Source of the DNA: Candidatus Jidaibacter sp.
GTDB lineage: Bacteria > Pseudomonadota > Alphaproteobacteria > Rickettsiales > Midichloriaceae
Reading direction: 5' to 3'
DNA length: 5,367 nt
Assembly: GCA_021298045.1 (NCBI GenBank)
Contig: JAJTHY010000059.1
Location: 1 to 5,367 of the forward strand
Every line of letters begins with the position of its first letter. Positions within the stretch are counted from its first letter, which is position 1. Below are positions 1 to 5,367 of this stretch, in pieces. The notes under the pieces were generated by a model. It saw only the letters and a program-made list of their open reading frames with translations. It made no database searches and was not told where the DNA came from. The position numbers and the translations under genes were made by a program.

Positions 1-797
1 AGTTAGCTAAGGAAAAAGAAGCGCTTCAAGCTAAGTTAAAAGAGTTTGAAGAGGCTAAGCAAGAATTCGAAACCGCTAAGGCAGAAGCCGAGCAAAAGCC
101 GAGGGAAGAGCTTGAGGTTGCTAAGCAGGAGGCTGAAGAAAATGTCAAAAAAATAACTGAAGAAAAGGAAGGGCTTGAAGCGAAGTTAAGGCAGGCTGAG
201 AGTGATCTTGAAAAAGTTAGGGAAGAGCTTGAAGAGAAGCAAAATCTTAAAAGAAAAGTTGAAGCACTTAAGGAAAAGGCCAAAAAAGCAACTGAAAAGA
301 AGGAAGGTCTTGAGGCTGAGATAAAGCAACCTAGGCAGGAAGTTACAGAAGTTAAGGCAGAAGGTGGCTTGAATCCACTTAGGTTGTATGGTGCTATGAT
401 GGTTGGTATGGGCATGAGCTATCTCTTTCATTATTCAAGTCGTCGTATAATGAGTGAAGGAAGTCGTCGTATAATGAGTGACGGAAGTCGTTGTATAATC
501 TGGGATAGTCCTCGTATAACGTGGGGAGAAGTGTTGTGGGACTATTCGCCAGTTCTTTCTGTTGTTGGTGGTTTAAGTGTCATGGTGTTCTATACCTCCC
601 CAGAGATCTGTAACCCTGAAACTGATTTACGCAGTATGCTCGCAGGCTCAGCAATTTATACTTTATATACTCTTTATAATAGTAACGGTGATATAGAGGC
701 TACTAATGCTATAATAGTTGGAATTGCGACAATTGTTATAACAGCAGTTTCTGCTTATGTCAGGAGCGATAGTGAAGAAATAAACTTAGCCAAATAA
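1..797 (+). CDS. Coiled-coil membrane protein of unknown function, 5'-truncated by the window edge
   Basis: The frame is open from base 3 to the TAA at 795-797, giving 264 residues with no start in view, so this is the C-terminal part of a longer protein. Residues 1-120 are almost entirely Lys, Glu, Ala, Gln and Leu in heptad-like order, a long coiled coil with related blocks at residues 5-12, 55-62 and 100-107 (KEALQAKL, KEGLEAKL, KEGLEAEI). Prolines at 33 and 110 interrupt it. Four hydrophobic segments follow, at about 128-144, 183-198, 211-225 and 236-253. Between the first two lies an Arg-rich octapeptide array (146-176). A TTG at 369-371 could be mistaken for a start, but the unbroken frame and coiled coil upstream make that unlikely. 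I do not recognise the family. The architecture suggests a membrane-anchored rod or a secreted host-interaction protein; that is inference. The reading frame is certain, the function unknown. Confidence 0.85.
   Translation, partial: LAKEKEALQAKLKEFEEAKQEFETAKAEAEQKPREELEVAKQEAEENVKKITEEKEGLEAKLRQAESDLEKVREELEEKQNLKRKVEALKEKAKKATEKKEGLEAEIKQPRQEVTEVKAEGGLNPLRLYGAMMVGMGMSYLFHYSSRRIMSEGSRRIMSDGSRCIIWDSPRITWGEVLWDYSPVLSVVGGLSVMVFYTSPEICNPETDLRSMLAGSAIYTLYTLYNSNGDIEATNAIIVGIATIVITAVSAYVRSDSEEINLAK
156..329 (+). repeat. Diverged 39-bp direct repeat within the coiled-coil coding region
   Basis: Bases 156-194 and 291-329 match at 30 of 39 positions by eye and lie exactly 45 codons apart. They encode TEEKEGLEAKLRQ and TEKKEGLEAEIKQ. 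A weaker third relative (KEALQAKL) is at bases 15-38. This suggests the coiled coil grew by internal duplication. Lys/Glu low complexity inflates such matches, so the long-range period is less certain than the 24-bp array downstream. Confidence 0.5.
438..530 (+). repeat. 24-bp tandem repeat array coding for SRRIMSEG-like octapeptides
   Basis: Four head-to-tail units lie in frame inside the coiled-coil membrane gene: 438-461 (SRRIMSEG), 462-485 (SRRIMSDG), 486-506 (SRCIIWD, one codon short) and 507-530 (SPRITWGE). Units 1 and 2 differ at a single base, while units 3 and 4 are diverged. This points to recent duplication at the 5' side of an older array. The unit length is a multiple of three, so copy-number change would keep the frame. 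The array places several arginines between hydrophobic segments one and two, which by the positive-inside rule would favour a cytoplasmic loop. Confidence 0.9.
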
Positions 798-818
798 CCT
801 CAGTGATTGGTAGAAATC

Positions 819-849
819 ATAAAGGAAGATATTCACATTTCCCCTTTAT
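819..849. repeat. Inverted repeat downstream of the coiled-coil gene
   Basis: ATAAAGG (819-825) pairs perfectly with CCTTTAT (843-849) across a 17-base loop. Two further A-T pairs are possible if CC at 841-842 bulges out. It begins 22 bases after the stop codon, where a terminator would be expected, but no T-run follows the stem on the plus strand and the stem is AT-rich. It may be a weak transcript end or processing signal, or chance. Confidence 0.3.
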
Positions 850-872
850 AGAGTTGCGGAAGTTGTTATTAT
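845..872 (+). promoter_or_regulatory. Candidate sigma70-type promoter for parE
   Basis: TTTATA (845-850, 4 of 6 matches to TTGACA) and TATTAT (867-872, 5 of 6 matches to TATAAT) are separated by 16 bases. Transcription would begin near 879-880, about 22 bases before the parE ATG. In AT-rich DNA such matches arise easily by chance. It is the best pair I found in the only gap ahead of parE. Confidence 0.3.
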
Positions 873-892
873 ATCATCAGCTATAAGCAACT
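861..892. promoter_or_regulatory. Imperfect inverted repeat just before the parE start
   Basis: AGTTGTTAT (861-869) pairs with ATAAGCAACT (883-892) as nine base pairs with one bulged G at 887, leaving a loop at 870-882. It ends next to the presumed ribosome binding site. It would act as an RNA hairpin only if transcription starts upstream of 861. If the candidate promoter with its -10 at 867-872 is real, it would instead be a DNA dyad over the -10, such as an operator. Function is unproven. Confidence 0.3.
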
Positions 893-896
893 GAGA
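893..896 (+). promoter_or_regulatory. Weak ribosome binding site of parE
   Basis: GAGA lies five bases before the ATG at 902. It is the only purine-rich match to the Shine-Dalgarno core in this leader. An in-frame TAA at 884-886 excludes a longer N-terminus, so the site and the start codon support each other. Confidence 0.45.
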
Positions 897-901
897 ATTT
901 C

Positions 902-2878
902 ATGGATCTTTTTAACAAAGCTAAACGAGTAAGCAAGCCTGAACAAGCTAGCTATAGCGCAAAGGATATAGAGGTATTAGAAGGGTTGGAGCCAGTACGC
1001 TTAAGGCCCGGAATGTATATTGGCGGAACAGACTTAAACGCACTGCACCACATGTTCACGGAAGTAATAGATAACTCCATGGACGAAGCCGTAGCCGGGC
1101 ATGCTAAGCAAATAAAAGTGTATTTAAATGCAGATAATACAATATGCATTGCTGATGATGGAAGAGGTATTCCTGTTGACCCACATCCAAAATACCCGGA
1201 CAAATCAGCGCTTGAAGTAATACTCACCATGCTGCACTCAGGTGGGAAATTTTCTAATAAAGTGTATGCAACATCCGGTGGGCTTCATGGTGTTGGTATT
1301 TCTGTTGTAAATGCGCTCTCAGAGAAATTCGATGTAGTTGTCTATCGTAATGGGCAGAAATATAGCCAAAGCTATAGCCGTGGTATTCCAATAAATACAT
1401 TGACATCTGAGCCATGCAAACAAAGCCTTCATGGCACTGAAATTACATTCGCGCCTGACCCACAGATATTTGGGAGCATTAAATTTGAGCCTGCCACTTT
1501 GTATAGGCTTTCTTGCTCGCGTGGGTATTTATATCGCGGAGTTGAAATATTGTGGAGCTGTGATGAAGCTATTTGTGGTGACTCTGTGCCCAGCAAGCAA
1601 ACAATCCATTATCCCAATGGGTTAAGCGACTACATAGTTGACTATACAAAATCTCTTGAGCCCGTAGTTCCTGAAATTTTTGCTGGTAGCGCTGAATTTC
1701 CAGATTCAATTGGTAAGCTAGAATGGGCAATTAACTGGCTTTCTTATGGCGATGGTTTTGCCAAATATTATTGCAATACTGTGTACACCCCATATGGAGG
1801 AACCCATGAACAAGGCTTCAAAAACGGCTTACTTAAAGCTATTAAAAATTATGGTGAGCTAACGGGCAATAATAAATTAGGCGCTATTTCGGCTGATGAT
1901 ATTTTTGCCTCGGCGGTTTGTATTGCATCTATATTTATTAAAAATCCAATTTTTCAAGGGCAGACAAAAGATAAGCTTCTTTCCGCTGAAGCGACAAAAT
2001 TAGTTGAAAATGCTGTGCGCCCACAATTTGAAAATTGGCTTATCACCTCGCCTAAAGTGGCGGGTATACTTATTGAGAAAATCTTGCAAGATTGTGAGGA
2101 GCGTTTAAATCGCAAAAAGAGCAAAGAAGTGGCGCGAAAAAGCCCGATAAAATCTATGCGTTTGCCAGGCAAATTAACTGATTGCGCAAGTGATGCAAAA
2201 AGTGGATCTGAGATATTTCTAGTAGAGGGAGAGTCCGCAGGTGGCTCCGCCAAACAAGCCCGCAACAGAGAAAACCAAGCCATATTGCCACTTAAGGGTA
2301 AAATTTTGAACGTGGCAAGTTCATCTTCAGATAAAATTAAAGCCAACACCGAGATAAGAGATTTACTTACTGCTCTTGGTTGTGGTTCTGGCAAGCACTA
2401 CCGCGAGGAAGATCTGCGATATGAGAAGGTAGTGATTATGACAGATGCCGATGTTGATGGTGCGCATATAACATCCTTATTGCTTACCTTTTTCTACAAG
2501 CAAATGCCGCAGTTAATTGAGAATGGTCATTTGTATATAGCACAGCCCCCGCTTTATAAAATAAATTATCAAAACAAGCCAATCTATGCGGCAAGTGATG
2601 TTGAACTGGAAAAGATCCTAGGTAAAATTGGTAAGTCTCGTAGCAAAGTGGAAATAGGTAGATTTAAAGGATTAGGTGAGATGACGGCCCCTCAGCTAAA
2701 AGAAACTACCATGGACCCCAAAAAGCGCACTTTACTAAAAGTTGAAATCGCCGCCGGAGAAGAGTTGAGCAAAACCGTAGATGAGCTTATGGGTAAAGAT
2801 CCAGAGCCACGGTTTAGATTCATCAAAGAACGCAGCCAGGAAAATACATCTGACCTGGAAGGGATTATTGATGTTTAG
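902..2878 (+). CDS. parE: DNA topoisomerase IV subunit B
   Basis: This is the ATP-binding subunit of topoisomerase IV, which with ParC decatenates daughter chromosomes and relaxes supercoils in the cytoplasm. The 658 residues are full length for an alphaproteobacterial ParE and shorter than a typical GyrB of about 800. The GHKL ATPase motifs are present: EVIDNSMDEA (54-63, catalytic Glu54 and Asn58), DDGRGIPV (85-92), the glycine-rich lid around 125-132 and the transducer lysine Lys356 in QTKDKL. The TOPRIM domain has Glu442 in LVEGESAGG and TDADVDGAHI (514-523, Asp515, Asp517, Asp519) for metal binding and strand cleavage. RFKGLGEM and QLKETTMDP follow at 587-606. The start is the first ATG after an in-frame stop. 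The call over GyrB rests on length, the alpha-type N-terminus (SAKDIEVLEGLEPVR), the KILNVASSSSDK segment and the end just after PEPRFRFIKER. Odd: GES replaces the usual GDS at 443-445. Confidence 0.96.
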   Translation: MDLFNKAKRVSKPEQASYSAKDIEVLEGLEPVRLRPGMYIGGTDLNALHHMFTEVIDNSMDEAVAGHAKQIKVYLNADNTICIADDGRGIPVDPHPKYPDKSALEVILTMLHSGGKFSNKVYATSGGLHGVGISVVNALSEKFDVVVYRNGQKYSQSYSRGIPINTLTSEPCKQSLHGTEITFAPDPQIFGSIKFEPATLYRLSCSRGYLYRGVEILWSCDEAICGDSVPSKQTIHYPNGLSDYIVDYTKSLEPVVPEIFAGSAEFPDSIGKLEWAINWLSYGDGFAKYYCNTVYTPYGGTHEQGFKNGLLKAIKNYGELTGNNKLGAISADDIFASAVCIASIFIKNPIFQGQTKDKLLSAEATKLVENAVRPQFENWLITSPKVAGILIEKILQDCEERLNRKKSKEVARKSPIKSMRLPGKLTDCASDAKSGSEIFLVEGESAGGSAKQARNRENQAILPLKGKILNVASSSSDKIKANTEIRDLLTALGCGSGKHYREEDLRYEKVVIMTDADVDGAHITSLLLTFFYKQMPQLIENGHLYIAQPPLYKINYQNKPIYAASDVELEKILGKIGKSRSKVEIGRFKGLGEMTAPQLKETTMDPKKRTLLKVEIAAGEELSKTVDELMGKDPEPRFRFIKERSQENTSDLEGIIDV

Positions 2879-2908
2879 CTATATTAGATAAAAATAAAAA
2901 TTAAATTT

Positions 2909-3583
2909 ATGTTTATGGATACTCTCCCAATCAAAACTTTTTCAAGACGCATTTCCAGGTCGCTAAGAGACGGACAAAAGCAGTTGCTAGATGAGTTTTT
3001 TCCCACTGTTAAAATTGATGCTGATACCGATTTTTTCAAGCTCCGGGAAAGCTATGAAAGCATAGTTTTAGAAATTGGGTTTGGTAATGGTGATTTTACA
3101 GCGCAGGTTGCACGAGCAAATGAGGCTAATTTATACATAGGCGCAGAACCCTTTTTAAACGGGGTAGCAAGTCTGCTAAAAAAGATGCAGGATGCAAGTA
3201 TAAAAAATATTAAAATTTTCCCAGATGATGTACGAATATTGCTTGCTGCTATGCCGCGCAAATATTTGGATAAAATCTTTATAATTTGCCCGGACCCTTG
3301 GCCGAAGAAAAGGCATCATAAACGCAGGCTTGTGCAAGCTTCGCTTTTGAATGAATTAAGCGCATATCTAAAAGCTACCGGTGAGATTGAAATAATAACC
3401 GATCATGCCGGGTATGCAGAATGGATTGCAGATGAAATTGCGAAATGCCCATCTCTTGAATTAGACGTTCACCAAACTGGTGTTGAGCTTTCTGAGGGTT
3501 GGATGGGCACAAAATATCAAAGGCGTGGTGTGGCGCTTGGCAGCTCCATACATAGGTTTGTATTGAATAACCGTTCAATGTAA
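2909..3583 (+). CDS. trmB: tRNA (guanine-N7-)-methyltransferase
   Basis: It transfers a methyl group from S-adenosylmethionine to N7 of G46 in the tRNA variable loop. The 224 residues are of normal family length. Visible motifs are the SAM-binding EIGFGNGDF (55-63), the acidic GAEPF (78-82), FPDDVR (104-109), the family signature CPDPWPKKRHHKRR (127-140) with the expected Asp, His and Arg residues, ITDHAGYAEW (163-172) and the C-terminal TKYQRRG (201-207). The last normally reads T-K-[FY]-E, so Gln204 replaces a conserved Glu. The ATG at 2909 follows an in-frame TAG at 2885-2887; the ATG at 2915 is an equal alternative. Neither has a Shine-Dalgarno sequence, as the 20 upstream bases are nearly all A and T. 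The 30-bp gap after parE suggests co-transcription. The last 67 bases overlap the convergent minus-strand gene. Confidence 0.95.
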   Translation: MFMDTLPIKTFSRRISRSLRDGQKQLLDEFFPTVKIDADTDFFKLRESYESIVLEIGFGNGDFTAQVARANEANLYIGAEPFLNGVASLLKKMQDASIKNIKIFPDDVRILLAAMPRKYLDKIFIICPDPWPKKRHHKRRLVQASLLNELSAYLKATGEIEIITDHAGYAEWIADEIAKCPSLELDVHQTGVELSEGWMGTKYQRRGVALGSSIHRFVLNNRSM

Positions 3584-5367
3584 AATAATACCCTATCAAC
3601 TTTTTCGATTCCGGTAAAATAATTTTTTGCCACATGCTTGGCTCCCAGTATTGCTGAAGATATGAAAGTATAGGAGATGATTCCCGAACAACGGCTGTAA
3701 AAATCTGTTGCATGATCAGATAAAAATGCAGCTAAGCCTAGCATAGGAACAAGTATAAGAACATCATCAGTTGGAGACGAGGTCTTAGAGACGAGGTAGT
3801 GTGAAGTAACTGCTCCTATGAGCTTATAAATTGGATTAGAAAAAAAGTTTTGCAATGCTGAATTCAATGAAATGCTCCAGGAAATTTGCAAAGTGCATAA
3901 TGCAAAGACATCTGCAACACAGCTTTTTAGGCTGAACTGATGCTTAACCCATGATTTAAACTGTGAATTTTTTAAATATTCAGGAATGTTACCATCCTCA
4001 CCCCTTTTATTTAGAAATACGCTGAACTTATAATCGTCTTTGATGATCTCATCTTTCAAAATGCGTAATGCAATATCTAATTTTGAATTTGGCTCAAGGA
4101 AGGATTCAAAAATAATGTTGGTGAGTATTCCCTTTTCATAAAAAATTTTCAGCAGCTTAAGCTTTAATTTTTTTTTATCATCTTGTAATTTTGGAAACGC
4201 TTTATTGAATACATCCACACACTTAGTCAGGGCAGGAAATTGTTCCAATTCTTCGCAACTTAAGATTTTCTCCGTTAGGTACTGCAAACATTTTGTATAA
4301 TCTTGATCAAACGCTTGTAAGATATCTTCCTGCGGTGCCTTTTCAATCATATCATAAAATATACTTCTACCACCACAAAATATACTGCTATATTTATAGC
4401 CATGCTCAAGATACAGTTTTAAAGCGTCTATATTGCTTCCAGTAACTATTTCAAGTAAATTGAAATCCTTACAATCTGGGTCCATGTATTTATATGCGCA
4501 AAGAATTTTTTTGATACTAGTATATAAATCTTCACCATCCAGTCTGTTCCGCATAGTCTTGCGTATGAATGAGTCAATGGATTTAACGTCTAAACTATAG
4601 TAATGTTTACCACTTAATTTATTTTGGAATCCATTAATAGAATCTGATAATGCTTCTTGACCATCAAGTTCTGCGATTAAAGAAAATGTTTCTTCAAATT
4701 CTTTTTTAGAATTATATAGTTTTTCAGCCTCAGGTACGAGCCAGAACTTCTGACCATAAGTTAAGGACTGAGCTTTAGCAATAACTGCATAATCGACTTT
4801 TGACATATTGAAAATACGATCCATCAAAATCTTATCAGCTAGTTGTAAACTTTTTATTTTATCAAGTTTTATCACCACAAAAGTTTTAAAGTAAATTTGC
4901 AGATATGTATAAAGAGTTAACATCGGGGAGATTTTAGTTAGATATTCTGTTTTTTCGCCGGCCTCCTTTAAATCATCTAGCCTTGAACAAACATAATTAA
5001 CAAGATCTTCGCCATTTATCGTACTTAATATTTTTTGCTTATCTTCTTCGCTTGAACTTGGGAAAGCTCTAACCAGGTAATCTGTAAAGTGGTTTATGCT
5101 ATATGTGCCTTCGGAAAAGCGTGTTGAATATTTCTCAATAAAAGCAAATACTGCGTTCACATCAGGGTTAGGATTTTCGCTATATAACTCATCAAAAATT
5201 TCTATGTGCTCTCTTTTTGTTGCAGCAATCTCTTCTTCATGACCAGCAAAACCTTTAGAGATGGGGAAGCCACTTTTTATTAGTTTACCCACAAGTGGGA
5301 AAGGCGCTCCCCTAGTAACTAAATGTAGCAATATATTTTCAGCAGAAATCATAGTATTAGAAGGGCA
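3517..5367 (-). CDS. Ankyrin-type membrane protein of unknown function, probably 5'-truncated by the window edge
   Basis: The frame runs from the right edge to the TGA at 3517-3519. The first ATG in view (5350-5352) gives 611 residues, but five open codons precede it and no Shine-Dalgarno sequence is present. Residues 5-31 fit an ankyrin repeat with correct spacing (NILLHLVTRG, then LVGKLIKSG), as if the tail of a longer array, so the gene probably starts outside the window. A second ankyrin-like unit is at about 297-320 (NLLEIVTGSNIDALKLYLEHG). The rest is mostly charged and helical, with a Lys-rich stretch at 388-403. Four hydrophobic segments lie at about 478-500, 507-522, 530-545 and 556-574, followed by a polar tail. 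Ankyrin repeats bind proteins, and in intracellular Alphaproteobacteria such proteins are often host-interaction factors. That role here is inference. The C-terminus overlaps trmB by 67 bases, antisense. Confidence 0.85.
   Translation of the reverse strand, partial: CPSNTMISAENILLHLVTRGAPFPLVGKLIKSGFPISKGFAGHEEEIAATKREHIEIFDELYSENPNPDVNAVFAFIEKYSTRFSEGTYSINHFTDYLVRAFPSSSEEDKQKILSTINGEDLVNYVCSRLDDLKEAGEKTEYLTKISPMLTLYTYLQIYFKTFVVIKLDKIKSLQLADKILMDRIFNMSKVDYAVIAKAQSLTYGQKFWLVPEAEKLYNSKKEFEETFSLIAELDGQEALSDSINGFQNKLSGKHYYSLDVKSIDSFIRKTMRNRLDGEDLYTSIKKILCAYKYMDPDCKDFNLLEIVTGSNIDALKLYLEHGYKYSSIFCGGRSIFYDMIEKAPQEDILQAFDQDYTKCLQYLTEKILSCEELEQFPALTKCVDVFNKAFPKLQDDKKKLKLKLLKIFYEKGILTNIIFESFLEPNSKLDIALRILKDEIIKDDYKFSVFLNKRGEDGNIPEYLKNSQFKSWVKHQFSLKSCVADVFALCTLQISWSISLNSALQNFFSNPIYKLIGAVTSHYLVSKTSSPTDDVLILVPMLGLAAFLSDHATDFYSRCSGIISYTFISSAILGAKHVAKNYFTGIEKVDRVLFYIERLFNTNLCMELPSATPRL
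3774..3797. repeat. Short direct repeat, 10 bp exact, 14-bp period
   Basis: GAGACGAGGT occurs at 3774-3783 and 3788-3797. On the coding (minus) strand this reads as a near-tandem 14-bp duplication covering the VSKTSSPT segment between hydrophobic segments two and three of the ankyrin-type protein. The 14-base period is not a multiple of three, so the two copies are read in different frames. Confidence 0.8.
4168..4176 (-). repeat. A9 homopolymer in the ankyrin-type gene
   Basis: Nine T on the plus strand, A9 on the coding strand, encode the three lysines of QDDKKKLKLKL (residues 393-395). Mononucleotide runs of this length are prone to replication or transcription slippage, which would shift the frame before the C-terminal hydrophobic region. 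It is intact here. Confidence 0.9.

Noticed and set aside
26..431. Two Ser/Phe/Leu-rich open frames on the minus strand (26-415 and 186-431).
   Set aside because: They are antisense shadows of the Lys/Glu-rich coiled coil, where GAA and AAG codons read as TTC and CTT on the other strand. No ribosome binding site or recognisable domain.
854..887. TTGCGG (854-859) with TATAAG (882-887) as a parE promoter.
   Set aside because: The 22-base spacer is too long for a sigma70 promoter; the 845-872 pair has better spacing.
952..2394. Open frames of 64 to 146 codons inside parE (952-1230 minus, 1431-1625 plus, 1954-2394 minus).
   Set aside because: parE is continuous and fully conserved across these spans; the alternative frames show no recognisable family.
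902..2878. Identification of the topoisomerase as GyrB.
   Set aside because: Length is about 150 residues short of a typical GyrB, and the N-terminus and the post-TOPRIM segment match alphaproteobacterial ParE, despite some GyrB-like residues (NRENQAILPLKGK).
3562..3579. Inverted repeat ATTGAA/TTCAAT at the end of trmB as a possible bidirectional terminator.
   Set aside because: Only six AT-rich base pairs, inside both coding regions, with no T-run following in either direction.
3052..3713. Minus-strand frames of 69 and 112 codons across trmB and its 3' side (3052-3261, 3375-3713).
   Set aside because: The first lies wholly inside conserved trmB. The second is out of frame with the ankyrin-type gene, and its composition lacks the membrane pattern of the true frame.
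1..5367. A mobile element, defence system, toxin-antitoxin pair or CRISPR array.
   Set aside because: No transposase or integrase motif, no terminal inverted repeats or target duplications, no spacer-type repeats, and no nuclease or toxin signature in any of the four proteins.

Overview
The window is AT-rich and compactly coded. Two ordinary housekeeping genes sit between two large proteins of unknown function. The topoisomerase gene is of the alphaproteobacterial ParE type (about 660 residues, 'YSAKDIEVLEGLEPVR' N-terminus). The flanking genes, a coiled-coil membrane protein and an ankyrin-type membrane protein, are the kind of accessory genes common in host-associated Rickettsiales- or Holosporales-like Alphaproteobacteria. 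That placement is an inference from protein style and base composition. No rRNA, tRNA, CRISPR, transposase or phage gene is visible.

Layout: (1) Bases 1-797, plus strand, hold the 3' end of a gene that began before the window. It encodes a long Lys/Glu-rich coiled coil, then four hydrophobic segments, with a 24-bp tandem repeat array (438-530) between the first and second. (2) Bases 798-901 are the only real intergenic gap. They hold two imperfect inverted repeats, a possible promoter and a weak ribosome binding site for the next gene. (3) parE (902-2878) encodes the complete ATPase/TOPRIM subunit of topoisomerase IV. (4) trmB (2909-3583) follows 30 bp later on the same strand and encodes the tRNA m7G46 methyltransferase; it is probably co-transcribed with parE. 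(5) On the minus strand a 611-residue-plus reading frame runs from the right edge down to 3517. It has ankyrin-like repeats and four C-terminal hydrophobic segments, and its last 67 bases overlap the 3' end of trmB tail-to-tail.

parE and trmB have no direct functional link (chromosome decatenation and tRNA modification); they share a probable transcript only by position. The main points for follow-up are these. The two flanking proteins, on opposite strands, end in hydrophobic regions with similar layout and spacing. A single base, C3518, both replaces the expected Glu of TrmB's C-terminal motif with Gln and creates the stop codon of the opposing gene. The 24-bp array looks recently expanded.
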